Part shown: piece by piece, positions 33,484-42,821 of the stretch
Layout of the letters: each line of letters starts with the position of its first letter
Numbering within the stretch: position 1 is the stretch's first letter
Assembly (NCBI GenBank): GCA_023511585.1
Contig: JAIMBF010000011.1
Location: 1-56,733, forward strand
From: Terriglobia bacterium
Lineage (GTDB): Bacteria; Pseudomonadota; Alphaproteobacteria; Acetobacterales; Acetobacteraceae
DNA: 56,733 nt
Direction: 5' to 3'
Translations under genes and position numbers: made by a program
The notes under the pieces: model-generated
Seen by the model: only the letters and a program-made list of their open reading frames with translations
The model's database searches: none
What the model was told of the DNA's origin: nothing

Positions 33484-35403
33484 ATGATTTCCAGCTTACG
33501 CGCCGCGCTGAATACCTGGGTTGTCCGGGCTCTGTTTCTGATTTTGGTGGTTGCCTTCGCGGCTTGGGGCGTGGGCGATATGATCCGCGTCATCGGCACC
33601 GACACGGCCGTGGCCTCGGTGGCCGGGGAAAAGCTGCAGCTGCCGCTGGTGCAAGAGGCTTATCAGCAGGAGCTGGCGCAATTCCGCCGCGCCCGGCCGA
33701 ACGAAGAGCCGACGCCGGCGATTCGCCAACAGCTCGCCGAGCAAGCCTTGCAACGGTTGATTACGCAAACGGTGATCGCCAAGAAAGTCGCTGACCTCGG
33801 ACTGCAAACGCCGGATGAAGCCGTGCGCGCAGCCGTCTTGGCCATACCCGGACTGCGCAAGTCCGATGGAACGCTTGATCGCATCGCTTTGGAACGGCTG
33901 TTGAGTTCCGCCAATCTCTCCGAGGAGCGATTTTTGGGGTTGATGCGAAGCGACCTTGCTCAAGAACAATTGCTCAGCGCAATCCATGCCGGCGCCGTGG
34001 CGCCGGATCTCCTGGTGCATGCCGTTTATGCCTTTCGGAACGAAAAGCGCGTGGCAATGGCCGTGACCTTCCCTTTCGCTGCCGCCCCTGCCCCTCCTTC
34101 GCCGACCGAAGCCGAGCTTACCCGTTACTGGGCAAATCATCCGGAAAAGTTCGGCAGGCCCGAATACCGGCGGATCAAGGCGGTGATTTTGACCCCGGAA
34201 GCCATTGCCAAGACGCTCCCCGTGAGCGAGGAGGAAATCGCCGCCGCCTATGAGAGCCGCAAGGCGGAATTCGATGTTCCGGAAAAACGTTCGGTGCAAA
34301 TCGTGCTCGCCCCGAACGAAGCACGCGCCAAAGCCTTGGCCGAGCAATGGCGCGCAGGGGCGGACTGGGCAACGATCGAAAAAGCTGCCAAGACACCGGA
34401 CGGCAACGCCGTGCAACTGGATAACGCGAGCCGCGCGGAAATTCCGGTGCCTCAGCTTGCGGACGAGGTCTTCAAGGCGCCGCTCAATGTGATATCCGCG
34501 CCCATCAAAACCGATCTGGGCTATTACCTGGTGCGGGTTACCGCCATCCACCCGGGCGGCAAGCGCACGCTCGCCGAAGTGAAAAACGAGCTTCGCCAGC
34601 AAGTGGCACTGCAGAAAGCGGCCGATGTTATTTATGATCGCGCCAATAAAGTTGAGGATCTGCTGGCTGGTGGAGCGAAATTGGAGGAGCTTCCGGGAGA
34701 TCTGGGGCTGGTCGCCGTAACCGGCACGCTGGATGCGCAAGGCATAACCCCGCAAGGTGTGCCGGCGCCGATCCCCGGTCCCGAGGAGCTCCGCAAAGCG
34801 GTGGTGGAGGCGGCCTTCCAAACCAAGCCCGGCGACCCGCCGAGATTGGTCGAGGTGCCGGCAAGCGGCGGGCAAAGTGGGTCCTCGCAAGCGTCTTCCT
34901 ACTATGCCCTGGTGGTCGAGAGCATCACCCCGCCGGCGGAAAAGCCGTTCGCCGAGGTAAGGGCAGAAGTGGAGCAGGCCTACAAGCAAGACGCGATGCG
35001 CCACGAGCAGGAAACCGCCGCGGCAAAGCTTTATGCCGCCGTAAAGGACGGCAAGCCGCTTTCGGAAGCAGCAAAGGCGGCGGGGTTGGAAACGCACGTG
35101 TTGCCCCCGGCCGCCCGCGGCGTGCCCACTCCCGGCGTGCCCATGCAGCTCTCCATGTTGCTCTTCAGCATGAAGCGCGGCGAGGCCACCATGGTGGAGA
35201 CAGAGGACTCCTTCGTCGTGGCGCAATTGACGGAGATTCAACAGCCCGATCCCAAGGCCGATCCGGTAGGCTATGGCCGCATGCGCGATCAACTCACGCG
35301 GCAGATCGCCAACGACCTCGATTCGGTTTATGTCATAGGGCTGCGCGAGGCCGCAAAGCCCCGTGTGAATGAAAAACTGCTGGAAACCATTGCCCAGCCT
35401 TAA
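33484..35403 (+). CDS. PpiD-like periplasmic peptidyl-prolyl isomerase (SurA N-terminal domain)
   Basis: The 639-residue protein has an N-terminal membrane anchor (VVRALFLILVVAFAAWGVG), a SurA-like chaperone domain (about 35-170, with PAIRQQLAEQALQRLITQTV), a parvulin-like domain near 245-350 (FDVPEKRSVQIVLAPNEARA and IKTDLGYYLVRVTAI) and a long C-terminal region, the PpiD order. It folds or holds exported proteins at the inner membrane. Start chosen at 33484 so that the anchor begins at residue 10; a GTG at 33463 is possible. trpE follows 33 bp downstream. Confidence 0.9.
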   Translation: MISSLRAALNTWVVRALFLILVVAFAAWGVGDMIRVIGTDTAVASVAGEKLQLPLVQEAYQQELAQFRRARPNEEPTPAIRQQLAEQALQRLITQTVIAKKVADLGLQTPDEAVRAAVLAIPGLRKSDGTLDRIALERLLSSANLSEERFLGLMRSDLAQEQLLSAIHAGAVAPDLLVHAVYAFRNEKRVAMAVTFPFAAAPAPPSPTEAELTRYWANHPEKFGRPEYRRIKAVILTPEAIAKTLPVSEEEIAAAYESRKAEFDVPEKRSVQIVLAPNEARAKALAEQWRAGADWATIEKAAKTPDGNAVQLDNASRAEIPVPQLADEVFKAPLNVISAPIKTDLGYYLVRVTAIHPGGKRTLAEVKNELRQQVALQKAADVIYDRANKVEDLLAGGAKLEELPGDLGLVAVTGTLDAQGITPQGVPAPIPGPEELRKAVVEAAFQTKPGDPPRLVEVPASGGQSGSSQASSYYALVVESITPPAEKPFAEVRAEVEQAYKQDAMRHEQETAAAKLYAAVKDGKPLSEAAKAAGLETHVLPPAARGVPTPGVPMQLSMLLFSMKRGEATMVETEDSFVVAQLTEIQQPDPKADPVGYGRMRDQLTRQIANDLDSVYVIGLREAAKPRVNEKLLETIAQP

Positions 35404-35436
35404 CCCGATGACGTCTCTTCGCAGAGTAGTGCAACC

Positions 35437-36948
35437 ATGAACGTTTCCGTCGCTCCGGGCTTTGCTGCTTTCCGTGCGGCCTATGAGGCCGAGCGGGGCA
35501 GTTTGCTTTGGCGCCGAGGGGTGGCGGATCTGGAAACCCCGGTTGCGGCCTTTCTGAAGCTCGCGCAGGGCCGCCCCAACAGTTTTCTTCTGGAAAGCGT
35601 CGAGGGCGGCGCCGCGCGCGGTCGTTATTCCATTATCGGAATGGAACCGGATCTCATTTGGCGGTGCCGCAACGGTGTGGCCGAGATCAATCGCCACGCC
35701 CGCTCTGCGCCGCATGCGTTCGTGGCAGACCCGAGACCCGCGCTGGCAAGCCTGCGCGCGCTGATCGCCGAAACCCGGGTAGAAGTGCCGGAAAGCTTGC
35801 CGCCCATGGCCGGCGGGTTGGTGGGGTATTTGGGCTACGACATGGTGCGGCTAATGGAACGGCTTCCCGCGAAAAACCGCGATGACTTGGGTTTGCCGGA
35901 AGCCATTCTGGTGCGGCCGACCCTTTTTGCGATTTTCGACAACGTCAACGACGAGCTGACCCTGGTTGCGCCGACCTTTCCCCGCCCCGGGGTTTCGGCC
36001 GAACGCGCCTATGCCGAAGCCGAAGCGCTTTTGGACCAAGCGCAAGCGGCTCTGAACCGCCCCTTGCCGCGCGCGGCGCCGCCGGTGGAGCTGCCGCCGA
36101 TGCCCCCTCCTTCGTCTAATTTCACCAAGGAGGAATTCCTGCAGGCTGTGGAACGGGCAAAGGAATACATCTTCGCCGGCGATGCGTTCCAGATCGTCAT
36201 CAGCCAGCGCTTTTCCGCCCCCTTCGCGCTGCCCCCGTTTGCGCTTTACCGGGCGTTGCGACGGATCAACCCCGCACCTTTCCTATTCTATCTGGATTTC
36301 GGGAATTTCTCGGTGGCCGGCAGCAGCCCGGAAATTCTGGTGCGTGTGCGAAACGGGATCGTGACGATCCGCCCGCTCGCCGGAACACGTCCGCGCGGCG
36401 CCACGCACGAGGAAGACATTCGGCTTGAGCAGGAGCTTCTGGCGGATCCGAAAGAACGGGCGGAGCATTTGATGCTGCTCGATCTCGGCCGCAATGACGT
36501 GGGCCGCGTCGCCGAGCTGGGCAGCGTGCGTGTGACCGAAAGCTTCGCAATCGAACGCTTTAGCCATGTCATGCACATCATGTCTGATGTGCAAGGCAAA
36601 CTCCGGGCGGGGCTCGATGCGGTGGATGCGTTGATTGCCGGCTTTCCGGCCGGCACGCTGACCGGGGCGCCCAAAGTTCGAGCAATGGAAATTATCGAAG
36701 AGCTGGAGCCGACAAAGCGCGGTATTTATGCGGGCTGCATCGGCTACTTTGCGTCCAACGGCACGATGGACACCTGCATCGGATTACGCATGGCGGTCAT
36801 CAAGGATGGTATGATGCATGTGCAGGCCGGCTGCGGCGTGGTTGCGGATTCGCGCCCCGAGGCCGAATATGAAGAAACGCGCCAAAAAGCCCGCGCTCTG
36901 TTCCGCGCAGCCGAAGAAGCCGTCCGCTTTGCCGCATTAGGCGGCTAG
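35437..36948 (+). CDS. trpE: Anthranilate synthase component I
   Basis: The 503-residue enzyme has the N-terminal tryptophan-binding region (FLLESVEGGAARGRYSIIGM) and the chorismate-binding C-terminal domain with AGDAFQIVISQRF, RPLAGTRPRG, ERAEHLMLLDLGRNDVGRV, GTLTGAPKVRAMEII and QAGCGVVADS. It converts chorismate plus ammonia or glutamine to anthranilate. The LLES feedback element is present, so tryptophan inhibition is expected. trpG and the rest of the trp genes do not follow; yebC does. Confidence 0.97.
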   Translation: MNVSVAPGFAAFRAAYEAERGSLLWRRGVADLETPVAAFLKLAQGRPNSFLLESVEGGAARGRYSIIGMEPDLIWRCRNGVAEINRHARSAPHAFVADPRPALASLRALIAETRVEVPESLPPMAGGLVGYLGYDMVRLMERLPAKNRDDLGLPEAILVRPTLFAIFDNVNDELTLVAPTFPRPGVSAERAYAEAEALLDQAQAALNRPLPRAAPPVELPPMPPPSSNFTKEEFLQAVERAKEYIFAGDAFQIVISQRFSAPFALPPFALYRALRRINPAPFLFYLDFGNFSVAGSSPEILVRVRNGIVTIRPLAGTRPRGATHEEDIRLEQELLADPKERAEHLMLLDLGRNDVGRVAELGSVRVTESFAIERFSHVMHIMSDVQGKLRAGLDAVDALIAGFPAGTLTGAPKVRAMEIIEELEPTKRGIYAGCIGYFASNGTMDTCIGLRMAVIKDGMMHVQAGCGVVADSRPEAEYEETRQKARALFRAAEEAVRFAALGG

Positions 36949-36967
36949 GGTTTGGCCCCATACGGTT

Positions 36968-36998
36968 GGCGCTTCCGGGCTCTGCTGCTAGAAGCGCC
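36968..36998 (+). repeat. 8-bp stem-loop between trpE and yebC
   Basis: GGCGCTTC (36968-36975) and GAAGCGCC (36991-36998) are exact complements around a 15-nt loop. No T-run follows, so this is an intercistronic RNA hairpin rather than a classical terminator. Confidence 0.45.
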
Positions 36999-37029
36999 CA
37001 TCACGAACACGAAGATGTGAGAGACGGCG

Positions 37030-37779
37030 ATGGCCGGGCATTCCCAATTCAAGAATATTATGCATCGGAAGGGCGCACAGGATGCGCGGCGCGCTCGTCA
37101 ATTTGCGAAACTAATACGTGAAATTACGGTGGCGGCGCGCAGCGGGTTGCCGGACCCGGCCGCGAATCCAAGATTGCGGGCAGCCGTAGCGGCGGCGCGC
37201 CAAGCCAACATGCCCAAAGATACGATCGATCGCGCCATCAAGAAAGCAACCGGCGAGGCAGGCAGCGACGATTACGCCGAAGTGCGCTACGAAGGCTACG
37301 GCCCTTCCGGGGTGGCCATTATCGTCGAAGCGCTGACCGATAACCGCAACCGCACGGCCGGTGAAATTCGGTCGGCCTTCGCCAAGCACGGCGGCACGCT
37401 CGGGGAAACGAACTCGGTTGCTTTTCTCTTCCAAAGACTCGGCGTTATTCGCTATTCGGCCAAAAGCGCCACCGCGGATGCCATGCTGGAGGCGGCAATC
37501 GAAGCCGGAGCCGAAAACGTGGAAACCACGCCGGACGGCCACGAAGTAACGACTTCCGTGGAAGATTTTTTTGCCGTGCGCGACGCCTTGGAAAGCCGCT
37601 TCGGCGCCCCCGAAAGTGCACAGCTGGAATGGCGCCCGCTGAGCACTGTTACCCTGGATGAAACCACCGCGCCGGTGGTGATGAAATTGCTGGAAGCATT
37701 GGAGGAAAATGACGACGTCCAAAACGTCTATGCCAATTTTGAAATTTCCGAAGCGCTCTTGCAAAAGCTTTCCGCGTGA
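37030..37779 (+). CDS. yebC: YebC/PmpR-family translation/transcription factor
   Basis: The 249-residue protein starts [20 protein letters not shown], and has [37 protein letters not shown] and GCT-type domain II words of the YebC family. Recent work links YebC proteins to relief of ribosome stalling as well as DNA binding. It is directly joined to ruvC, whose GTG start overlaps its stop, a long-conserved neighbourhood. Confidence 0.96.
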   Translation: MAGHSQFKNIMHRKGAQDARRARQFAKLIREITVAARSGLPDPAANPRLRAAVAAARQANMPKDTIDRAIKKATGEAGSDDYAEVRYEGYGPSGVAIIVEALTDNRNRTAGEIRSAFAKHGGTLGETNSVAFLFQRLGVIRYSAKSATADAMLEAAIEAGAENVETTPDGHEVTTSVEDFFAVRDALESRFGAPESAQLEWRPLSTVTLDETTAPVVMKLLEALEENDDVQNVYANFEISEALLQKLSA

Positions 37780-38294
37780 GCCCGAAGATGGTCCGGGTGC
37801 TGGGGCTTGACCCCGGTCTACGCGTTACGGGCTGGGGGATTATCGACGTTGAGGGCTCGCGGCTCAGCCATATCGGCGATGGCGTGATCGCGACCAATCC
37901 TTCGCTCTCGGTGCCGGACCGTCTAAAAACCCTGCACGATGCTTTGGGCGCGCTGATCCTTCGCTACAGTCCGAACGAAGCGGCGCTTGAGGAAACCTAT
38001 GTGAACCGCAATGGTGCCGCCACCTTAAAACTGGGTTATGCGCGCGCGATTGCGCTTTTGGTTCCCGCGTTGGCAGGGCTGCCGGTGAGCGAATATGCTG
38101 CCAAGACCGTCAAGCAAACGGTGGTTGGAACCGGAGGGGCGGAAAAATCGCAAGTGCAGATGATGGTGCAACGCTTGTTGCCGGGAACGGCTATAAAACG
38201 CGCCGATGCGGCGGACGCGCTGGCAGTTGCCATTTGTCATGCGCATCACCGGAGCACCCGCCGCGCATGGATGGCTCTCTCCGCCGGCCAATGA
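37776..38294 (+). CDS. ruvC: Crossover junction endodeoxyribonuclease RuvC
   Basis: The 172-residue nuclease has its acidic residues in [13 protein letters not shown], in EEAL-like [11 protein letters not shown] and in [17 protein letters not shown]. It cuts Holliday junctions as part of RuvABC. The GTG start overlaps the yebC stop (GTGA); an internal ATG (37788) is the alternative and gives MVRVLGLD. I see no GTTC-N7-GTTC SOS box upstream of the operon. Confidence 0.96.
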   Translation: MSPKMVRVLGLDPGLRVTGWGIIDVEGSRLSHIGDGVIATNPSLSVPDRLKTLHDALGALILRYSPNEAALEETYVNRNGAATLKLGYARAIALLVPALAGLPVSEYAAKTVKQTVVGTGGAEKSQVQMMVQRLLPGTAIKRADAADALAVAICHAHHRSTRRAWMALSAGQ

Positions 38295-38307
38295 GCAGGC
38301 GCTCGGG

Positions 38308-38931
38308 ATGATCGCCAAACTGACCGGGCGGGTGGATACGCTGGAAGCGGATCGCTGCGTCATTGACGTGGGCGGGGTTGGGTATTTGGTGTTCGCATCA
38401 ACCCGGACATTGGCTGCGTTGCCGCGCCCACCGGCGTTTGCGCAGGTTTTAATAGAAACGCAGGTGCGTGAGGACGCCATCGCCCTTTATGGTTTTCTCG
38501 ATGCTGCAGAACGGGAATGGTTCCGAATGCTGACTGCGGTGCAGGGGGTCGGCGCACGGCTTGCGTTGCATATTCTCTCGGCCTTCTCTCCGCGCGAGCT
38601 CGCCGTTGCGATCCGCGGGGGGGATGCGAAGGCATTAACCCGTGCGCAAGGCGTCGGCGCACGACTTGCGACACGACTCGTGAGTGAGCTGAAAAACCGG
38701 GCAGAGGCATTGGAGATTCCCGCCGGGGGTGAATCGGCTTTGGCCCCCTCTCCGGCCTTTAGCAAGCTGGAAGAGGACGCCGTGTCCGTGCTGATCAATC
38801 TCGGCTATCGACGTGGCGAGGCCGCGCCGGTGCTCCGCGAGGTCTTGCAGCGTCTTGGCCCGGAGGCGCCCTTAGAAGACGCGATCCGCGCTTGCCTGCG
38901 TGAACTTGCCCCCAAGGAGATGCGCAAATGA
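38308..38931 (+). CDS. ruvA: Holliday junction branch migration protein RuvA
   Basis: The 207-residue protein starts [20 protein letters not shown], the OB-fold domain I, followed by helix-hairpin-helix motifs ([16 protein letters not shown] and [19 protein letters not shown]) and a flexible link to the RuvB-binding domain III ([20 protein letters not shown]). The ATG at 38308, 13 bp after ruvC, fits the family start. Its end overlaps ruvB in ATGA. Confidence 0.97.
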   Translation: MIAKLTGRVDTLEADRCVIDVGGVGYLVFASTRTLAALPRPPAFAQVLIETQVREDAIALYGFLDAAEREWFRMLTAVQGVGARLALHILSAFSPRELAVAIRGGDAKALTRAQGVGARLATRLVSELKNRAEALEIPAGGESALAPSPAFSKLEEDAVSVLINLGYRRGEAAPVLREVLQRLGPEAPLEDAIRACLRELAPKEMRK

Positions 38932-39998
38932 GCACAAGCTCCGAGGCCATGCGTGCCGTCTCCCCCGGGCTGAGCGAGACCGATGCGGCGGAAGCGAGCC
39001 TTCGCCCGCAAAGCCTGGCAGAGTTCGTCGGCCAGCAGACGATCCGGGAAAATCTTTCAGTGTTCATTGCTGCCGCCCGCGCGCGCCATGAAGCGCTTGA
39101 CCACGTTCTGCTGCACGGGCCGCCCGGCCTCGGCAAGACCACGCTCGCCCAAATTATCGCCCGTGAACTGGGAGTCGGCTTTCGCGCGACATCCGGGCCG
39201 GTGCTGCAGCGTGCCGGGGATCTCGCCGCGATTCTCACCAATCTGCAGCCGCGCGATGTGCTTTTCATCGACGAAATTCACCGGCTGCAGCCCGCCATTG
39301 AAGAAGTGCTTTATCCGGCAATGGAGGATTTTCAGCTCGATCTGATTATCGGCGAAGGGCCCGGCGCGCGGAGCATACGCATCGACCTGCCCCCGTTCAC
39401 GCTGATCGGGGCCACCACCCGAGCGGGTTTGCTCGCCACACCCTTGCGGGAGCGGTTCGGCATTCCGCTCCGTCTGGTATTTTACACGCCGGCCGAACTG
39501 GAAATGATTTTATCCCGCGCAGCAAGGCTGCTGAACGTTGTGCTGACCAAAGAGGGAGCGGCGGAGATCGCCCGCCGCTCGCGCGGCACACCGCGTATTG
39601 CGGGGCGGCTGCTTCGTCGGGTTCGGGACTTCGCCCTGGTGCAGGGTGCGCATGCGATCGATCGAACCTTGGCCGATGCCGCGCTTGCTCGGCTGGAGGT
39701 CGACCGGCTAGGACTGGACGCGATGGATCTCAAATATCTCTCCCGAATTGCCGAACATCATGGCGGCGGACCGGTAGGGATCGAAACGCTGGCCGCCGCG
39801 CTGGCGGAAACACGGGACACGCTTGAGGATGTGATCGAGCCGTTTTTAATCCAGGAAGGGTTTGTGTTGCGCACCAGCCGCGGCCGTGTGCTGGGCGAGG
39901 TAGGATGGCGTCACCTCGGGCTGCCGCCGCCACCGCGGGCGCAGCTCGAGCTTGATCTCTTGGCGCAATCCCGCGCAGATGAAGATGCAGAAGAATGA
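38928..39998 (+). CDS. ruvB: Holliday junction branch migration ATPase RuvB
   Basis: The 356-residue AAA+ motor has Walker [13 protein letters not shown], Walker [11 protein letters not shown], sensor words [18 protein letters not shown] and the winged-helix C-terminus with [18 protein letters not shown]. It drives branch migration with RuvA. Start overlaps ruvA and stop overlaps ybgC, so the whole ruvCAB-ybgC string is translationally coupled. Confidence 0.98.
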   Translation: MSTSSEAMRAVSPGLSETDAAEASLRPQSLAEFVGQQTIRENLSVFIAAARARHEALDHVLLHGPPGLGKTTLAQIIARELGVGFRATSGPVLQRAGDLAAILTNLQPRDVLFIDEIHRLQPAIEEVLYPAMEDFQLDLIIGEGPGARSIRIDLPPFTLIGATTRAGLLATPLRERFGIPLRLVFYTPAELEMILSRAARLLNVVLTKEGAAEIARRSRGTPRIAGRLLRRVRDFALVQGAHAIDRTLADAALARLEVDRLGLDAMDLKYLSRIAEHHGGGPVGIETLAAALAETRDTLEDVIEPFLIQEGFVLRTSRGRVLGEVGWRHLGLPPPPRAQLELDLLAQSRADEDAEE

Positions 39999-40486
39999 TG
40001 CAGCCTCAGGGCTTGACGAACGGAGCGGGACGGCATTGTTACCGGTTGCGCGTGTATTTTGAGGATACCGACGCGGCAGGGATTGTCTATCACGCGCGCT
40101 ATCTCGGCTTTGCCGAACGGGCACGAACCGAGCTTCTGCGCGATTTGGGCGTGCCGCACGCGGAGCTTTTGGAGCAACACGGCCTGATGTTTGTGGTGCG
40201 GCACGTCAGGGTGGAGTATCGCAGCCCCGCTCGGCTCGACGATTTGCTTGAGGTATGCACCGAGCCGGTGGCCATGGGGGCAGCTTCGGTGGCGTTGCGA
40301 CAGAAACTCTTTCGCGTGAAAGAAGACACGCCGCTCACAGTGGTTGATCTCGGCCTTGCCGTGGTGCGCCGGGCCGACCAAAAGCCCGCGCGGTTGCCGG
40401 AGCGCTGGCGCGAAGCATTTTTGCGCTGGGGACAGTGGAAAGGAAAGAGCGCGGCACGTGAAGTGCGGACCAATGAAGGAGTTTAG
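39995..40486 (+). CDS. ybgC: Tol-Pal system-associated acyl-CoA thioesterase
   Basis: The 163-residue hotdog-fold enzyme has the catalytic aspartate and surrounding motif [20 protein letters not shown] typical of YbgC. It hydrolyses short- to long-chain acyl-CoA and has been linked to phospholipid enzymes at the inner membrane. It starts within the ruvB stop and ends 2 bp before the tolQ start, linking DNA-repair genes to the tol operon. Confidence 0.95.
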   Translation: MMQPQGLTNGAGRHCYRLRVYFEDTDAAGIVYHARYLGFAERARTELLRDLGVPHAELLEQHGLMFVVRHVRVEYRSPARLDDLLEVCTEPVAMGAASVALRQKLFRVKEDTPLTVVDLGLAVVRRADQKPARLPERWREAFLRWGQWKGKSAAREVRTNEGV

Positions 40487-40488
40487 GT

Positions 40489-41205
40489 GTGGATCGAGCG
40501 GTTGAGGCAACAAATCTTGCAGTGGCAAATGGAGATTTGTCTCTGCTTGGCTTATTTTTACATGCGGATATTGTCGTTAAGTTCGTCATGCTGCTTTTGT
40601 TGGCAGCCAGCGTATGGGTTTGGGCGATTATTTTTGAAAAATGGGCTTCGCTGCGCCGGGTTCAGCGGGCCGCCGATGCGTTCGAGGATCGGTTTTGGTC
40701 CGGTGGCAGTCTGGATGATCTTTATGAACAAGAAGGCGTCAAACCTGGCCACCCGATGGCCGCCGTATTCAGCGCCGCTATGGGCGAATGGCGGCGCTCG
40801 GCCCGGGTTGTGGGGGCGGATGTCAGCCGCGGGGGCGTACAAAAGCGCGTCGAACGCGCCATGGGAATTACCATCCAACGCGAAATGGAGCGATTGGAGC
40901 GATGGATGGTATTTCTGGCCTCGGTTGGCTCAACCGCGCCGTTCATAGGGTTGTTTGGCACGGTTTGGGGTATTATGCATAGCTTCTCGGCCATTGCGGC
41001 ATTGCATAATACCAATCTTTCGGTGGTGGCGCCCGGCATCGCCGAGGCTTTGTTTGCTACGGCAACCGGTCTTGTGGCAGCGATACCCGCGGTGCTTGCC
41101 TACAACAAAATTTCCAATGACTTGGCGCGATTTGCGGCCCGGCTCGAGGCGTTCGCCGCCGAGTTTGGGGCAATTCTTTCGCGCCAGATCGAGGAACGGG
41201 TATAA
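40489..41205 (+). CDS. tolQ: Tol-Pal proton-channel subunit TolQ
   Basis: The 238-residue protein has three membrane helices (about 23-46, 140-162, 175-200) with ASVGSTAPFIGLFGTVWGIM and AEALFATATGLVAAIPAVLAYN, the MotA/TolQ/ExbB core. It makes the proton-driven stator with TolR. GTG start with AAGGAG about 9 nt upstream. Its place before tolR-tolA-tolB-pal separates it from ExbB. Confidence 0.97.
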   Translation: MDRAVEATNLAVANGDLSLLGLFLHADIVVKFVMLLLLAASVWVWAIIFEKWASLRRVQRAADAFEDRFWSGGSLDDLYEQEGVKPGHPMAAVFSAAMGEWRRSARVVGADVSRGGVQKRVERAMGITIQREMERLERWMVFLASVGSTAPFIGLFGTVWGIMHSFSAIAALHNTNLSVVAPGIAEALFATATGLVAAIPAVLAYNKISNDLARFAARLEAFAAEFGAILSRQIEERV

Positions 41206-41207
41206 GC

Positions 41208-41747
41208 ATGGCGGTTTCTCTCAACGGCGGCGATGAAAGTCTTGGCAAACGGCGGGGCCGGTATCGCCCGTTATCAGAAATTAATGTGACCCCGCTTGTG
41301 GATGTCATGTTGGTGTTGCTGATCATTTTCATGGTCACAGCGCCGCTGATGACTTCGGGCGTGAACGTAGATTTGCCGCAAACCGATGCGAAGCCGCTCA
41401 ACCAGGATAGCCAACCCCTCACCGTCTCCATCAATGCCGAGGGAAAGATTTTTCTCCAAGACGCGGAGGTCCAACTGCCCGAGCTGGTGACCAAGCTGCG
41501 CGCCATCGCGGAGAACAACCCGGAGCGGCGTATTTTCGTCCGTGGCGACAAAACGGTGAGTTATGGCTTGGTGATGCAGGTGATGGGCACGATCACGCAA
41601 GGCGGTTTCAACAAGGTAGCGCTTTTGGCAGAACAGCCCACGCTGCCGCTTTCAACGGCGCCCCCTGCTTCCGGCTCTCCTGCGCCAGGCCCCGCACAGA
41701 ATCCGGGGAGCACGCGCGGGGCGGCGCCAGCTCAGGGGCGCGGGTGA
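41208..41747 (+). CDS. tolR: Tol-Pal stator subunit TolR
   Basis: The 179-residue protein has the ExbD/TolR helix with the essential aspartate, INVTPLVDVMLVLLIIFMVT, and a periplasmic domain ending GGFNKVALLAEQP. An extra Pro/Ser/Ala-rich tail of about 30 residues (STAPPASGSPAPGPAQNPGS) extends beyond the usual end. It works with TolQ to energise TolA. Confidence 0.96.
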   Translation: MAVSLNGGDESLGKRRGRYRPLSEINVTPLVDVMLVLLIIFMVTAPLMTSGVNVDLPQTDAKPLNQDSQPLTVSINAEGKIFLQDAEVQLPELVTKLRAIAENNPERRIFVRGDKTVSYGLVMQVMGTITQGGFNKVALLAEQPTLPLSTAPPASGSPAPGPAQNPGSTRGAAPAQGRG

Positions 41748-41789
41748 GTAGGATCTTTTGTCGCCGCAGAGCTGGACAATGTGCTTCCG

Positions 41790-42752
41790 ATGAGCCCGCT
41801 GTTGAAGCGTGGCGCGGCGATTTCCGCCGCAGGCCATCTTTTGCTCGTGCTGCTGCTTATTCTGAGCATCCACGCCGGCCCGCCGCCGCATCCGCCGGAG
41901 GAAACCGCATACGCCGTGGCTTTCGAAACCCCGCTCTTGCAGAGCCGCAAGGCCGAAACGGTCGGGCAAGTGCCCGCAGCGGCGGAAGCGCAGGAAGCAA
42001 GCCCCGAAGAGCCGGCCCCAACCCCGCCAAAGCCCGCGCCGATAGAGGCGCCGCCACCACCACCGCCGCCTCCGCCACCGCCCCCGCCTGCGCCGTCGGC
42101 CGAGGCGGCGACGCCGCCTGTTCCCTCGCCGCCGACCGAGCTTTCGCCGCAATCCTTGCCGCTACCACCACCGCCTCCGGCGCCTCCGGCTCCGCCCACT
42201 CAGGCCCAAACACCGCCGGAGCCCGAGTCTCAGCCGACTTCGCCGCCGCCGAAGCCGGCGCCGAAGAGCAGGACCCATCAACCCTTGCCGACCCCCAATA
42301 TGGCCGCCGAAAGCCAAGTGCTTGAGAACACGCTGGAGAAGCTGCGGGCGCTGCAGCGTCAAAAGCAGCCGCCGCGGGCTCACCCGAACCCTGCCGCCGG
42401 TGGAGCACCGCATGGCGGCGGGGCTCTTGAGGGCAGCGACACGGCCAAGCTTTCGGCAGATGAACGGGCGGCGATCGGCGATGAGGTGCGGCGCTGCTGG
42501 ACCTATGATCCCGGTGCAAAGGAAGTCGAGCAATTCCAGGTGCGCCTGCAGGTGGAGACCGATGAAAACGGCGTGGCCCGCGTGGCAAGGGTGGTCGGGC
42601 CGGATATTGCGCGCGTCAATGCAGATCCCGTCTTCCGCGCTTTTGCAGAGCGTGCGGTGCGAGCAGTGCTTGACCCTCTTTGCGCAACTCTACCGTTGCC
42701 CCCTTCACTTCGCGGCCAGCGAAACACATTAGATTTTCGATTCAGACCGTGA
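41790..42752 (+). CDS. tolA: TolA, proline-rich linker type
   Basis: The 320-residue protein has an N-terminal membrane helix (AAISAAGHLLLVLLLILSI), a linker from about 65 to 170 dominated by proline (including 13 consecutive Pro) in place of the usual long Ala/Lys helix, and a C-terminal TolA domain (LSADERAAIGDEVRRCW, EVEQFQVRLQVETDENGVAR). It links the TolQR motor to Pal/TolB across the periplasm. Start at 41790 is preferred; an in-frame GTG lies at 41781. Confidence 0.93.
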   Translation: MSPLLKRGAAISAAGHLLLVLLLILSIHAGPPPHPPEETAYAVAFETPLLQSRKAETVGQVPAAAEAQEASPEEPAPTPPKPAPIEAPPPPPPPPPPPPPAPSAEAATPPVPSPPTELSPQSLPLPPPPPAPPAPPTQAQTPPEPESQPTSPPPKPAPKSRTHQPLPTPNMAAESQVLENTLEKLRALQRQKQPPRAHPNPAAGGAPHGGGALEGSDTAKLSADERAAIGDEVRRCWTYDPGAKEVEQFQVRLQVETDENGVARVARVVGPDIARVNADPVFRAFAERAVRAVLDPLCATLPLPPSLRGQRNTLDFRFRP

Positions 42753-42821
42753 CGCTTCGGAAAGCGCACGAAGGCTCTTGAGACTATATAGCGTAGACCG
42801 AGAATCCTGATGGTGGAGAAA

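Noticed and set aside
33496-35715. 739-residue open frame on the minus strand opposite the ppiD-like gene and the trpE start
   Set aside because: It mirrors the well-supported ppiD-like and trpE genes, is dominated by Arg/His/Gly as expected for an antisense frame in GC-rich DNA, and shows no domain.
36949-37029. Possible SOS (LexA) box for the ruv genes
   Set aside because: No GTTC-N7-GTTC or GAAC-N7-GAAC pattern is present in this gap.
42058-42100. CCG-rich tract in tolA as a DNA repeat element
   Set aside because: It encodes the polyproline linker in frame with mixed Pro codons; it is protein low complexity, not a separate repeat.
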